Origin: Elmis aenea
Lineage: Eukaryota; Arthropoda; Insecta; Coleoptera; Elmidae
Reading direction: 5' to 3'
DNA length: 64,000 nucleotides
Assembly: GCA_947652605.1 (NCBI GenBank)
Contig: OX393577.1
Span: forward strand, 67,046,108-67,110,107
Positions within the stretch are counted from its first letter, which is position 1. Every line of letters starts with the position of its first letter. The translations under genes and the position numbers were made by a program. The notes below the pieces were generated by a model that searched no databases, was not told the DNA's origin, and saw only the letters and a list, made by a program, of their open reading frames with translations. Positions 1-12,259 of the stretch are shown piece by piece.

Positions 1-1164
1 AAATAATCGTGATAACTGCTCGAAAACACCGCATCAAACACGTTTCAACAATCACATCACACGAGATACCATGACCTTGCATTGAAAAGTACACAGATGT
101 TTACGATAAGCACAGAAATTTGGCGCATGCTTTTTAAACCATTAAATACAACTGTCTAACCAAAATGGCATCCGCCACAAAAAAATCTTGCGCGCAATTC
201 AAAAATAAATTGTTTTACCTATACTTAATCAACAATATTTGTATTTTAATTAAGTCAAATTATTATAGCAAATAAATTCACATTTACTACCGATACAAAT
301 TAAATTTATAAATAAGAGTACAAAAAAATTGTTTGAAATATGGTATCGATATTCCTAAAATTAAGAATAAATTATTTTTACTCTTGAACACACGTGTAAC
401 AACAATGCTAATCTTTTTATTTATACTTTCTTTTCTTCTTATTACTAAACACAACGTTGCAAGAAATAAGCTTCATATAAATATATATTTAGTTCTTGCT
501 TTTACAATATGCAGCTAAATATTACATACAGTAGGTACCATTCGTATAAAATAAACGCAACTCAGTTCCAACCATTGCACTACCTAAAGTGTTCTGTGAA
601 TACCGTTTATATCTTACTTATTTGTCTTATTGTGAAATTTATATCCACAATATGTGTAATATTTGCATTTTGGTAATAAATTTATGTTTATAGGACATGG
701 CGTCGGCTACTGGTAAACACATTTATGCAGGCAGCAGTTGTATATTTTAGTTATTACTTCTAGATTTTTTGTACACAAAACGGAGCTACAAGAGTTTGCA
801 GGATTATAAGAACAAAATCGTCTTGGAAAAGTGTATATAAGATTTCTCGACATTGCTTGCTGGCTTCTGTAAAATAAATATCAGTTTTGTTGACTTAATA
901 TTTAAAGTTTACTTAAATCAAAGAGTTCCAGTTCTTTGTTCCTGTGGTTAAAGATACATAAATGCTAAACAAACGTGTTTTTTTCTCAATAAATGTAGCT
1001 CTACCCTTGTATATAAATAGAAAGCTTGTTGTCCTGCCATACAGAACATAAAGTTTATAAAGGGTAATAGGTATTTCGCATGCTCGCCCAAAGATTTTTC
1101 TGTGAAGGAATGGCTCTATTGCAAAAATCGAATGAGGACGTTACATTATTTTAATTCTATTTTA
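1..1164. other. gene-free AT-rich stretch
   Basis: No coding region or recognisable repeat was found on either strand. The short open frames here lack domain features and have ordinary AT-rich composition. Confidence 0.5.
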
Positions 1165-2012
1165 GTCCTTCCACTGTTAGTTGTAGGACTGTTGAGTTGT
1201 GTTGTGCTGATTTTTTTTTCATATTTTTTTGTGTTCTAGCTTTTTTATATCTTTCTATTTGATGTTTATGTCCGTTGCTGCTTTTTTAACTTTGTCTTGC
1301 CAGGTTTTTCCCGGTCTACCTCTTCTGTATTTTCACTGTAATTTTGCTTCAAAGGCTTTTCTGGTTAACCTTTCTTCTTTCATCTTATAAATGTGACTCA
1401 ACCATCCCAGCTGTCTTTCTTGTATTTTTGTTTCAACTGATTTTAACTTTAATTGTTCTCTATATGTTTCATTTCTGATTCTATCATTTTTGGTTTCCCT
1501 GGTATTCTCTTAGAAACCTCATCTCTGCTGCATTCACTCGTCTACTATTTTTATTTGTGAGTGTCCACGTTTCACTTCCGTATAAAAGTGCCGGAGTTAC
1601 TATCGTTTTCCAATTTTGTTCGTTTTGGGACTATTTCCAAAAAATGTTGTTCTTAAACTGTTAAATATACCTACTTCGTAAATGTCCTGTCCTTTCGCTT
1701 ATTTCCTTGTCCATTCCTCCAGCTTTGTCTTTGATCACTCCTAAATATTTAAAGCTTTCTACCTGTTCCAATCTAAGTCCATCTAAAGTTATGTTATGCC
1801 CTTTGTTCTCTGTTGTAACGATCATAGTTTTAGTTTTTTTTCTGTAACTATTTCATCTTGGTTTTTTTCCAATTCCTGGTTTAGAGTTTCTAGATTATGT
1901 TGCAGATTCTTTTCTGTTTCCGCGACTAAGACCATGCCGTCTGCGAACATTAGCTCAGTTTTTTTCTATTTTCCAGTTGTCCAGTTGTTAGATCTATGCA
2001 TTAACTTTTCTA
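1165..2012 (-). mobile_element. LINE, RTE-like family A, copy 1 (3' end)
   Basis: Read on the minus strand this encodes the end of a reverse transcriptase, with many stops and frameshifts. In order there are an FADG box (a changed ADD catalytic motif) followed by MVLVAE, then a KYLGVI block, a SETWTLTNKN block, and a basic C-terminal stretch of the RGRPGKTW type. The 3' terminus (RC of plus 1165-1210) is shared with the copies at 5.9, 13.3, 34.8 and 58.9 kb. Family membership is clear from this repetition; the RTE label is an inference from motif order and the short simple-repeat tail of sister copies. It is a dead 5'-truncated copy that abuts a mariner relic. Confidence 0.85.
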
Positions 2013-2017
2013 GAGCT

Positions 2018-2302
2018 TTATAAAAATAATTCCGATTTGCCTTCAAAATATTTTTTTATTGTTGCTTGCAATAACTCATCATCGGTAAAACGCCTACCTC
2101 GAAGGTTCTTTTTGAAATCAGGAGACAGATAAAAATCTCCGGTAACAATTCTGTTGATAACGTGTACAGGAATAACTCCACAAAGCTCCAAGAACTGCTT
2201 GCAACACTTTTTTCGATGCGGTCTAATTGTAAGATTTTTAGGCATCCACTTTGTGTTGACTTTTTTAAACCTTTCTATGATTTCTCTGTTTTGATCAACC
2301 AT
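2018..2302 (-). pseudogene. mariner transposase relic with internal deletion
   Basis: This 94-codon frame joins two separated parts of a mariner transposase. Residues 1-55 correspond to the region ending in the first catalytic aspartate (QFLELCG then IVTGD). Residues 56-94 match the region after the third catalytic aspartate (FYLSPDFKKNLRGRRFTDDE, then YFEGKSELF). The DDE/D core between the two is missing, yet the frame is kept across the join. Known mariner transposases are near 340 residues. The product would be inactive. It lies directly next to the 5'-truncated LINE at 1165-2012. Terminal repeats were not identified. Confidence 0.75.
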
Positions 2303-3850
2303 TTTTCATAAAAGCATCCTCGACTTAAAGGACAATGTCATGTGTTGGAACGCTACTAGGTCTAACACTATAATCAGGGCCTTCTATTATCTACCTTTTT
2401 TAAATAAACGTGACCATTTAGTTTTATTAGAATAAGCATCTCCATAAACTGCTTGCATTTATTTAGGATGTTTTCTACACTTTTCCCTTGTTTTGTGAGG
2501 AATTTAATTACTGCACGAAACAGTATTCGACCTTTTCAGAAATATTGCCCAGATTAACTTATTCTTTTGACAATTGTTAATGAACTTGTACAAAAATTAA
2601 AACGAAATTTGGTTTTTATGTCTAAAAATTATTGTCTGATGCAACAAAAATATGTTTAGCTCGACCTTTTTTTATCTTCTGTCTCATTCTGCGAATACAA
2701 AAGAAAACCTCGTCAACGTAAAAGTTAAAATTGGATTGGGAATCGATAGGTTTTAATAATACCGGCTAACATTCATAACTGTTTTTTTTTTCTCGATCAG
2801 GAAACGGAAACCGCCGACACAAACAAACAATCGAGAAGGTATAATATCGCTATAATAAATAAGAAATCTCTGTTGCCGAGAAACTTTTAGCGGCTGTGTT
2901 GGCAAGCCCTTGTACAATAACTTCCAGCAATCTCGCCAACTCTCCAGAGGATGGCTGTATTTATAAAAGTCTATTGTCGAACGGCTCAATACCCATTGTA
3001 AGCACGCACACCACTCAATTTATACTACATTCTGTTCGATTGAGATTTCTCTGCGTCCCAGTATCTCAAAGCCGACCGGATTCGTCCGCCAGTACATTCT
3101 ATAGGCGCTAATTGATAGACAGGACGAGATCACTTTCTCATAATTGGTTTAATTTGACGAAAAATTCACTTTACAAGAGGAACGCAGAGGCACCAGAGTA
3201 ACTTGATTTATTTTCAGAAGGCACGTAAATTAAATTAGAATAAATTTGGAGAATTTACCGTAAAATAATTAAAAACCTGGCGGAATCGCGGACCGGTAAC
3301 GGTAATCCAGATAACGTAGCGGAACGTGAACCGCAAAAATATCCGTAATTTATACACATGCAGTGGTGTACGGAGAAATAAAATTGAAATAAAAAAAGTG
3401 TTTGCTTCATTAAAACGGACAGCTTGTATTATCTCCGGCGAAATTTATTATGAGCTTTAGTAACGATGGAATGTAACATTCGCGAAGTTAAATGAATGCT
3501 AATATCTCATTAAGCAAGATAATGAATTACGTATGCACTTAACAGTGACAGAAATTATTTTAGTTTAGATAGATAGATACCGGTAACTTGAATCTACATG
3601 CCCATAAAATTTAAAGCGCATTTATTCTCCACGACAAATCCACCTTTACTAAAGTGTTAAGCTAAAAGCGAATTTCAGAAGACTTTCAAATGTTGAATAA
3701 AAGTATTAATATGCCAGATGTACTAGAAGGAATCTACCAAGTTTTTTTTATACCCTTAGTTATTCATTTAATCTAGATCTGAGGTTCTAAACCAGATTCC
3801 ATCAATGTACCCCTTGGCTTTACCGGGAAGAGTCATTAACCCCCTGTCAA
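2303..3850. other. gene-free stretch with a GC-richer patch
   Basis: No gene was supported. Positions 2870-3120 and 3270-3340 are richer in G+C and CpG than the surroundings, and the first contains a TATAAAAG word near 2960. This could be conserved regulatory DNA or an untranslated exon, but no open frame with domain features or splice pair was found. Confidence 0.35.
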
Positions 3851-3854
3851 TTAG

Positions 3855-4690
3855 TTCATTTCAAAATAACTTTATTTATGCATAAAACAAACAGTGTAAA
3901 AAATATTTAGAGCGAAAATTGTTGATTCTTGCTTTCCAGCAATAATTTTTTCCGGGCATTGTATTTGACACATACCCCCTGTAGGAGCTTCACGTCCCCC
4001 TTGGGGGTCCACGAATCCCTGATATAGAACGCCTGTCTTACGGTATGAATGCTTTTATCCATATATGGGGTGTATATTGCAGAAGAGATACCGACGCTTG
4101 GGCGTCTTTTCTTAAAATTTACAAAAACGGCTTAGATTATGTTAGCTAACCATACCCAGATAATGTTAGAACTTAGAACCACGTGTTTAATAATTTTCTA
4201 GTTATTGTATCTTATGTAGCGTGTTGTCTTACGGTATTAATGTTATATGCGGTATATATTGCAAAAGAGATACCGACGCTTGGGCGTCTTTTGCTAAAAT
4301 TGACAAAAACGGTTTGACTATGTTAGCTAAACAAGACCAGGTCATTTAAGAACCACGACCAATCATCTTCTAGTTATTGTATCTTATACGGGTTTTTGTC
4401 TTGCGGTATTAATGTTATCATCCATATATGCGTTATATATTGCAAAAGAGGTATCGACACTTGGTCGTCTTTTGCTAAAATTGACAAGAACGGCTTCGAC
4501 TATTCGACATTTCACAAGAACTTTATGCATAAAACACGCAATGTAAAAATATTTAATGCAAAAATGTTTGGTTCTTGCTTTTCATCAATACATTTTCCCG
4601 GTCATTATGTATATGACATGTAACCCCTGTAGAAGTGTCACGTTCCCCTTGGGGGTTAATGAACCTCTGATGTAGAACTCCTGATCTAGA
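3855..4690. repeat. nested composite repeat: flanking modules around three tandem units
   Basis: Three imperfect units start at about 4037, 4228 and 4400 (spacing 191 and 172 bp). They share CTTACGGTATTAATG, GATACCGACGCTTGGGCGTC and an AAATTGACAAAAACGG stretch. They are bracketed by two copies of a second module (3858-4032 and 4507-4690) that share TTTATGCATAAAAC, a CCCCTGTAG word and CCCTTGGGGG. This is a decayed, unclassified repeat; the C/G-rich module resembles hAT-type ends but no terminal pair was found. Confidence 0.7.
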
Positions 4691-4699
4691 TCTTTTGAC

Positions 4700-5939
4700 A
4701 CCACCAATTAATCATTACCGGAAAATTTTGTTCCAAACCAAAATTTTGACACTGTCCTCAATTTTTCCAAAGTTCTCTAAATATATTTAAAAAAATGTAG
4801 GAGCCAGACCACACCAATTTTCTAGACCCTTATTTATAAGTATTGGATCTGATATTACGTTGTCTACTTTTACATACTTGTAGTGTTATATTTAGTTAGT
4901 ACATAAGCGAAATTTTTAAACAATTAGTATGAAACTAAAAGTGCAAACTTTTTTGCAAAGGACTTGGATCAAAAGCAAAAAACACTTATAGTAGTTCCTT
5001 TTTCATTGAGAAATCTTTTTTGCTTTATAAAACAGGAAAAGTATATTTAAAAAATGCTACACAAAACTTCGTTTAAAAATTGTTCGACAACGAGTTGCTA
5101 AATAAAATTAGGTCATTAAAAAAACTTTAATTAGGTTTTGTGGATGTTTTTAAAATTTTTAGGGTTTATTCTCTCAATATGAATAGTTCTATAAATAAAT
5201 TTTCGCTTTAAAAACCTGAAGAAGACGGAGAACATTTTTATTAGAGTGAACTAGCGCACCGAAGTTGGCAGAGTGTGCTATTAGGTCGCTTGACAGAACA
5301 TTTAGCCGAAGGCATATCCACCATCTTATTTTACAGTATGATGATCACAACCTACTAGATATACTTCAACTATTAATATTTCAGGTTAACTTAGTTTAAT
5401 CTTGATAATATCTGGTGCGCCACGAAAACACGAATTTTAAAACTATCCTTCCTGTAAACCAACGAAACGGTATTCGTTTTAAAGGTAAAAATCGTATATC
5501 ATTATTATATTAAAAGATATTCAGCAAATTCTCATGACTTACTAGGGTTTTACACAATTTTAATAAATTTTCAGTTTCATTAAAATCTCGTATCTCGTAC
5601 GTTTCCTGCGATATCTGGTTCCACTTGGCCTCATTTAAACGACTGTGTTTCGCCCAAGTTTAAGCGTTTCACTTTTAATTTATGCTAGACTTTATGGAAA
5701 TTACAAAGTTAATAAGCACACTATATCTAATGTACATTTTTTTGATAATTAGGTAGCATTAACAAGTTTACGCGTCAAGGATATTTTCGAGGACTCGTCG
5801 AAGTCCTTGAAATCTTTATATCTTTGCGCAATCCCACGATAAAATATTGCTGGTCAAACAAACTATTTTAAAGATGACATTTAACACTGATGTGCGACGA
5901 GGGCCAAGCTTTATTTATTTATTACCTATTATTATTATT
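4700..5939. other. gene-free AT-rich stretch
   Basis: No gene, RNA or clear repeat is supported here on either strand. Confidence 0.45.
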
Positions 5940-6497
5940 TATTTAGTCCTTCTACTGTTAGGTGTAGGACTGTTGAGTTGCGTTGTGCTGTCTTTTTTCC
6001 ATGTTTTTCTGTCTTGTGCTAGACTTTTTATGTCTTTCCATTTGACGTTTGCCAGGTTTTTCACGGTCTATTACTTTTGTTTTTTCCCTGTGAGCTGGCT
6101 TAATATGCTTTTTTGGTAAACCTTTCTTCTATCATCCTGTAAATGTGCCCCAACCATCCCAGCTGCCTTTCTTGTATTTTTGTTTCAACTGATTTCTTCT
6201 TTAATTGTTTTCTAATGTTTCGTTTCTGATTCTATCTTTTTTGGTTTTTCCTTGGATTTTTTTTAGAAAACTTATTTCTGCTGCATTTACTGGGCTATTT
6301 TTATTTGTGTGTCTATGTTTCACTTCCGCACAAAAGTGCCGGAGTTACTATCTTTTGACCACTTCCACTGTTTTTCGTTTTGGGACTTCTCTATTTTCAA
6401 AAAACGTTGTTCTTCAACTGTTGAATATTCTTCCCATTCCTTTCCATTATTTTTTTGATACCTCCTAAATATTTAAAGCTTTCTACCTGTTCCAAAA
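5940..6497 (-). mobile_element. LINE, RTE-like family A, copy 2 (3' end)
   Basis: Minus-strand 3' end of the same LINE as 1165-2012, aligned from the terminal CAACAGTCCTACACC word through the basic C-terminus and part of the FGN/KTV block, with deletions. The end nearest 5900 runs into ATAAATAA simple repeats, the tail of the element. Non-functional. Confidence 0.82.
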
Positions 6498-6499
6498 GG

Positions 6500-6888
6500 T
6501 TGGAAACCGCTGTATTAGACAACACTAATTGAGTGACAGAGGTTTAATTAATTGTCGGCTTCCATAGAAAATTTCTTAATAAAAATGTTTTGCCTTGTAG
6601 TAATTTTTGTATTCCACGCTACAGAGTAAGGTTTCTTGTTCGATATAGATATATAAAATATACCTAACATTTAAATATATCACAGAAATTAGATAATTCT
6701 TTTCTTCAGAGGAAAATTCGGGCTCCTAATTTTGTTTTTTTTATTTGTGGGCTATCGTCTACTGTTACCATACTTTTTCGCTTTTACAGAACTATGTTAC
6801 TTGACAGATTTTTTTAAAGTATAATGACTGTATTTGTCAGGTTGACACAATAACGCGATCTGTTTTGCTTATTTAAAACAGTTATCTC
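6500..6888. other. gene-free stretch
   Basis: Nothing supported between the LINE copy and the minisatellite. Confidence 0.45.
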
Positions 6889-7091
6889 AAAAGTATGTAC
6901 AAAATGGGTATAAATTTCTCATAAAAGTATGTAAAAAATGTATATGAATTTGTAATAAAGCCATGTGCAAAAAATTAATACAAATTTCTATTAAAACCAT
7001 GTAAAAAAAGATATAAATTTCTCAAAGCTATGTACAAAATGGTTATAATTTTCTCATAAAATTATGTAAAATTTTAATATAAATTTGTCAT
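6889..7091. repeat. minisatellite, about six units of 31-36 bp
   Basis: Six degenerate head-to-tail units, each built on AARNTATGTANAAAATG followed by TATAAATTTCTCAT-like sequence. It lies about 300 bp upstream of the SIAH-like frame. Confidence 0.75.
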
Positions 7092-7392
7092 AAATTTATC
7101 TTAACACAGATCACAAATGCTACTAGCACGTTAAATTTCAAACGATAACCATGGCAGCGTATAAATGAAGGGATTTCACAGTTAGTTTTGCTGTGTTGCC
7201 ATTATGTTAAGTGAGGCTTAGTTAATTTTCCTAGAAGGGAGAATGGTGCAATGTTTTCAGAATTTAAGAACACTTACTAAAGCGACAGATATAAGGAGGG
7301 GTGGTACAACTAGGCCTTAATCGAAACGCAAATCAATTTCTATTAGTATCTCCCGTAGATTCGTTACGTTAAGTACGTTTACAGAAAAAAAG

Positions 7393-8922
7393 ATGAGTTT
7401 CATAATCCCAGATTCTGTTTTACCAAAAGTAGTTTGTTTTGAGTGCAAATCTTACTTATCAGTGACTCCTGTTTGGTTAACAGCAGAAGGATGTAATGTT
7501 TGTGATCGGTGTGTGGCTGTAAAAGACTCCGAATCGGACGTCAATGGTCCAGAACCTGTGCGCAATGAAGCGTACGAAGAACTCGCCAAATTGTCCTTAT
7601 TTCCATGCAGCTATCGCCAGGAAGGATGTCCAGAAAACTTCAAGTTTAACAACAGCACCGAACACGAAAATGAGTGTCAATTTAGGACATATCCATGTCC
7701 TGCTGATCCAAAGCGAAAGTGCGAATGGACTGGAACTGCAAAGCAGATGGTCGAACACTACCAGCAAGAACACGAGGCACTTATCTTGCAGTAACCAACA
7801 TTCGAAATAAACATCAAGCAAAACATCGAAAACTATTTCTTGTATATTGTGCACCACTTGATATTTTTAATTCAGTTCAAGTGCTTGGTCGAGGAAGGAA
7901 AAATGTGGTTTGGTGTATTTCACGTGGGATCTACTAAAACAGCGAACGAAACTAATCATAAAATTACCTTAACGGGGACAGACAAAAATTTTAAAATTAA
8001 GGCCAAGAAAGCTTCTACCCTTACTTTAATGCACATAGAAAGTTCATATTCCACAGATATTAATTCGTTGCTTTCTTTTTTAAACAATCCCAACAAAATT
8101 ATTTGTCTAGTGCACATTAAAGTGCCTTTAAATATCGTAAAAGAGATGATTAATAATGATGATAATTCAAACGACGCCCGTAATCATCCTATTACTAACA
8201 GCAATAATTTGGAACGTAACCAATGTCCCCATTGTAGTATATTTATGGTTCCACCCATATATCAATGTCCTGAAGGACATATTACATGTGAGGAGTGTTC
8301 AACTTATAAGAATGATTATTGTAAGACGTGCGATAAAGATGATTTAAAACTATTCCGTAATAGTGAATTGGAACTAATTTCAGAGTCATGTGTTTATAAT
8401 TGTAGATGAAAGCATTGTAATCATCAGGGCTTTGATGATTACCATATAAGAATTCATGAAATGATATGTAGCAGGAGAATTTATAAATGTGTGTTTCATG
8501 ATGATTGTAAATATTCCAGTTCGTTTGAAAATTATAAACTGCACTTGATTGAAGATCACAAACTTGAATTATTAAAATCTACTTTTTTTCTTAAAAAAGA
8601 TCTTGATTATGGTGGTCAAAATGTGTTTATCCAAATTGACAACGAAGTAATATTATTAAAAGTAGAAAGTACGGAAACCGTTTTTAGATTGTCTTTTAAT
8701 CATTATGGGTTTCAAAACGTTTCTAAAATGTTTAATTTTAATGTTGATATTCACGGAAATGTAAATAAATCTCATAAGTTTAAACTAAGTGATGCTGTGG
8801 ATAACACATCATCATGTATGTGTTATTGTATGTGCATTTCTAAGTCATCGGTGTCATACTTTATCAAAATTACAGGTTTTTCTTTTGTAAACGGTAGCGA
8901 ATTGTATTTCAATTACGATTAG
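7393..8922 (+). pseudogene. tandem double SIAH/SINA-like RING E3 ligase, interrupted by two in-frame stops
   Basis: SIAH-family proteins are E3 ubiquitin ligases with an N-terminal RING, a SIAH-type double zinc finger and a SINA substrate-binding fold. One uninterrupted frame covers 510 codons holding two such units. Unit 1 (7393-8130) has a shortened RING with CFEC near codon 16, a zinc-finger region (FPCSYRQEGC, then YPCPADPKRKCEW, with HYQQEH) and a SINA-like beta region (LVEEGKMWFGVFHVGS). Unit 2 (8215-8922) has a fuller RING (CPHC, CPEGHITCEEC, YCKTC), then a zinc finger, then a SINA-like region. An in-frame TAA at 7792-7794 ends the zinc finger of unit 1, and a TGA at 8407-8409 sits in the zinc finger of unit 2. 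Each is one C-to-T change from CAA and CGA. No intron or frameshift is visible, so decay looks recent. Stop-codon readthrough is a less likely alternative. Confidence 0.8.
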
Positions 8923-8978
8923 ATGTTCCATTTTTTTAATTACTAATTTATACTTAAGTTCTACATACTAATTAATGC

Positions 8979-8984
8979 AATAAA
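8979..8984 (+). terminator. AATAAA polyadenylation signal of the SIAH-like locus
   Basis: AATAAA lies 57 bp after the last TAG of the double SIAH frame and is followed by AT-rich sequence. It fits the 3' end of a former transcript. Confidence 0.5.
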
Positions 8985-8999
8985 ATATTATTACTCTAA

Positions 9000-10390
9000 A
9001 AACATTATGAAAATTTTAAAACGATTGTTTCTACATCAACCTTGCTGCTAAAAACGCCGAATGATAGCCAATATCGTCGGTTTTGACGGAGGATTTCATT
9101 TGTGTCTCATGTATGCTCTCTGCTTAACAGCAATGGAGCGCTAATGTTTAAAATAAAACTCAATAAGTTTTACACGTTGTTTTGTTGTAAATTTATCGAT
9201 AATATATTTCAAAATTCTGTATTTTAAGAATGTGAAAACGGAATTAAATAAAATTTTACAGCAAAAATGTGATTTCATTTTTAAATGGTAAAGTGACTTT
9301 TGGCCCACCCTATGGTTGGTTGTACTGATTATGATTTATAACTCAAACTGATGGCTAAGTTAAAAAAATTGGAACTGCAACATTCATAATTTCTTTCATT
9401 TCTTAAGTTTATTGAAGAAGGTACTCCATCATGAACGTCATAGACCCAGATGTAGTTTAAGCTGTTAAGAAGTTCTTCCATCAACAATCAATATTTTTTT
9501 TAACCCTCTTTATCGCACCCTAATTATTTTTAATGAATATATGTTGTTAGTTTCATCAAGATTTGTCCTAACGGCAAAAAAGACATCCAGACATGTGAAC
9601 TCGTTTTTTGCTCATTTTGGAAAAAGCCTATTATGTTCACATCAGATTTTTTTTAATGTTACAAGCTTCGCATGGCTTTGAATAAATTTACATTCCCAAT
9701 TTTTATGAGCATTATATTTATTCATCAAGGCACGACGCTAAACTAATTTTCGTTGGATAAGAAGTATAAACAATGCCTTAATAAATACATCTAAAGTGTA
9801 CACACCGTTAGAGGAAATAAGTGAGTCTTGTACTCCTGCTTTTTACCCTATGGACTAACAGATTTATTATATTTGCTCCCCATGAGAAAGTTGGTCGTGC
9901 AGTCTATTGACAGCAAGCCGTTGTTCCCGCTGCGTGTTCGTTTTACCGCGATCTTTCACTAGAATAACCTTAACTTCTTGTTTGTATTTCATATATACTG
10001 TGACTCGACTCTCGTTCGAGACTTTTCCTTGGAAAATTTGTCAGGGAACGTCTTTTAAACATTTAATGAGTTGATATGCCTGAAATTTTGTAAGTGCTTT
10101 GATAAAAACATCCTGATAGCCATGTTGTATTAAAATAACTATTAAAAAAAAGTTTTAAAACCATCATTCGCCAATGTATTCTTTAAAACCAAAGATAAAT
10201 ATTTGCCGCCATTCCATCGTTTCCAAAATTGTTTAACACTATTTAAGCAATACATATTTTTCTTGAGTTTAATTAAAAATACTTCAGCACTTTTTTGGGA
10301 AACAATAAAACTATTTTAACACTAAAACATCAGCCAATTTCAATACTTTTTATAGAAAAATACATCTGGATTGAGTGAATCTGGTTTGGT
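9000..10390. other. gene-free AT-rich stretch
   Basis: No gene supported on either strand. Confidence 0.45.
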
Positions 10391-10394
10391 GAAA

Positions 10395-10520
10395 ATTGCT
10401 TGAAAATAATTACTCGAAAAAAAAATGCTAGAAAAATTGCTCCGCTAATGGAAAATTCCTCGAAAGCCTAGTTGCTCGAAGAACAATTTCTTCAAAAGAA
10501 AATTGCTCGAAATAATGAAA
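10395..10520. repeat. short dispersed motif cluster (AATTGCTCGAAA)
   Basis: The words TTGCTCGAA, TTGCTTGAA, TTCCTCGAA and TTACTCGAA recur about eight times in 125 bp with irregular spacing. Probably a decayed simple satellite. Confidence 0.5.
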
Positions 10521-10565
10521 TAAGTTACTTAAAAAAAAATTAAATTGATATAAATACAAAATAAT

Positions 10566-11417
10566 TAAATAATAATAATAATAATATACGGCTTTATTTC
10601 CACATTTTTAAATAAACAAAATACAACAAATAAAAAAGATTTTTTTTTGGGAAAATCGCAAGGCGGGGTTCAGCGTTGTCCACAAGACAGCTGTTCTGCC
10701 ACCCAACCTTGAAGCTGAATACAACAAGCACATAAACATATTGACGTGTTGCAGCACTGAACCGACGTGGCTTGACACTTACCAGCAAGAACTAGTTGAA
10801 TGGCGATAGCAGTAGGTGTTTATGAAATTTAATTTTAAATAAGTTCAAAGGTAAACCTTTAAATAAAGGGTCTATACTGTTATAAATTTTGGTAATTGTA
10901 TATGAAAAACACTTTTTGAAGAATTCTGTTTTATGGTGAGGAGGGGTTAGTGTACCTTTGAACCTAATATTTAAAGTATGTACATCTTCACGATATTTAA
11001 TTTTACTATAAAGATAAGGAGGCGTATGGGAAATAATCAACTTGTGATAAAAACATGCTACATGTAGCAGACGACGATTAAACATATTAAGCCATCTCAA
11101 GTCTTTCAACTTATGCGATATGGGACTATATTTCTTAATGCCAAAGATTAATCTCATGCACGAGTTTTGAATTTTTTGAATTTTTTGTTTATTGGTGCTA
11201 TCAATAAATGAACCATACACACTATCACAAAAATTAAAATGAGACAGTACCAATGAATTACACAATATCTTTTTTTGGCCTCTAGTTAAGAGGTATCTGT
11301 TAGCATATATTGTTGTTAAAGAGTTGTAGGCCATTTGTAAACATTTGTTAATATGAAAACTAAATTTTAATTGGTGATCTATAATGACACCTAAATTTTT
11401 TGCTTTAGCAAACTAGA
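10566..11417 (-). mobile_element. LINE, CR1/Jockey-like, 3' part with (ATT)n tail, copy 1
   Basis: On the minus strand the frame runs from an AKNLGVIIDHQLKF block (near 11400) through the long open frame 10792-11334. This is the C-terminal part of a LINE reverse transcriptase: SHFNFCDSVYG, then QKIQNSCMRLIFGI, RWLNM and YNSIDPL. Downstream come a 3' UTR, an AATAAA and a terminal (TAT)n run at 10566-10590, typical of a retrotransposed end. The coding part has few stops, so it is younger than most other relics here. The 5' part with the catalytic motifs is missing. Confidence 0.85.
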
Positions 11418-11419
11418 AA

Positions 11420-12040
11420 AGTTGTTTACATTTGTTTACACTTAGAAAAATATATTTAAATTTATTCACAAATACATGTACACTTACTCACTTTGTTTTT
11501 GAGATAAGCACTATAAATATTTAAAAATATTATATACTACATACGTAACTGCTGATTCTGACTATATTGTTGTTACCTTATGTTCAAATGTTCATAATGT
11601 TATATCTCCGTTATTGTTGTAAATATCAAAAACGTTTATAAACATTATTTTTAGATCCAACATCCAAATGGCAACAGGCGACCAAGTGTCAAATTAATAC
11701 AAAATTTAAGAAATTGACAAAAACAAATTGTCTCCAAGTATTCATATACTTAACACTGGTCGATTCTTAAGTGTGTAGGTGCATATCGTTAAATAGTTTG
11801 TAAACAAAGGCAACGGGCGGGTGTACAATAATTTAGGGGTTTTCAGAGTAACGTTTTCTCTCATTATTTAGTAACCCTCCGGTTGGTGGGTTACTTTTTT
11901 GTGCGTATAGTTGTTCGAGTTGGAATCTGTTACTCGGAGAGGTAGAAAATAGGTAGATATGTGTCTAGAGATCCGGGATGGGAATCTTTTTCCCTCGCAC
12001 CAGTCCCCAGGGGCTCGGAAAGACGGAGACGAACGCAACT
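11420..12040. other. gene-free stretch
   Basis: No gene supported. Confidence 0.45.
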
Positions 12041-12055
12041 CGGCGAAGGCGCGCG

Positions 12056-12214
12056 TATAAAGCGATACGACATTTTCAAGATTTGCCCAAGAGCCCTTAA
12101 GCACACGAAATCCATATAAACGTCTTGTTATATCCTGAAGAGGTGGTTCGAGTTTACCTTTCTGTGCTTACATCGCGGGTCTCTGCGATCCATCGACTTC
12201 TAGTTAACCTGGAG
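12056..12214 (+). promoter_or_regulatory. possible TATA promoter and untranslated first exon with splice donor
   Basis: A GC-rich patch (about 11,940-12,250) contains TATAAAG at 12056-12062. About 150 bp further on is a good donor, GAG|GTATGT, with the exon end at 12214. There is no convincing start codon between them, so this would be a 5' UTR exon of a gene continuing rightward. No matching acceptor or coding exon was found, so this is only a candidate. Confidence 0.25.
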
Positions 12215-12259
12215 GTATGTAACAGCGAGCGAGTGTTTGCCAACGTTTTTTTATAATTA

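Noticed and set aside
8407..8409. TGA as a selenocysteine or programmed readthrough codon
   Set aside because: A second stop (TAA) interrupts the same frame and no stem-loop evidence was seen; pseudogene is simpler.
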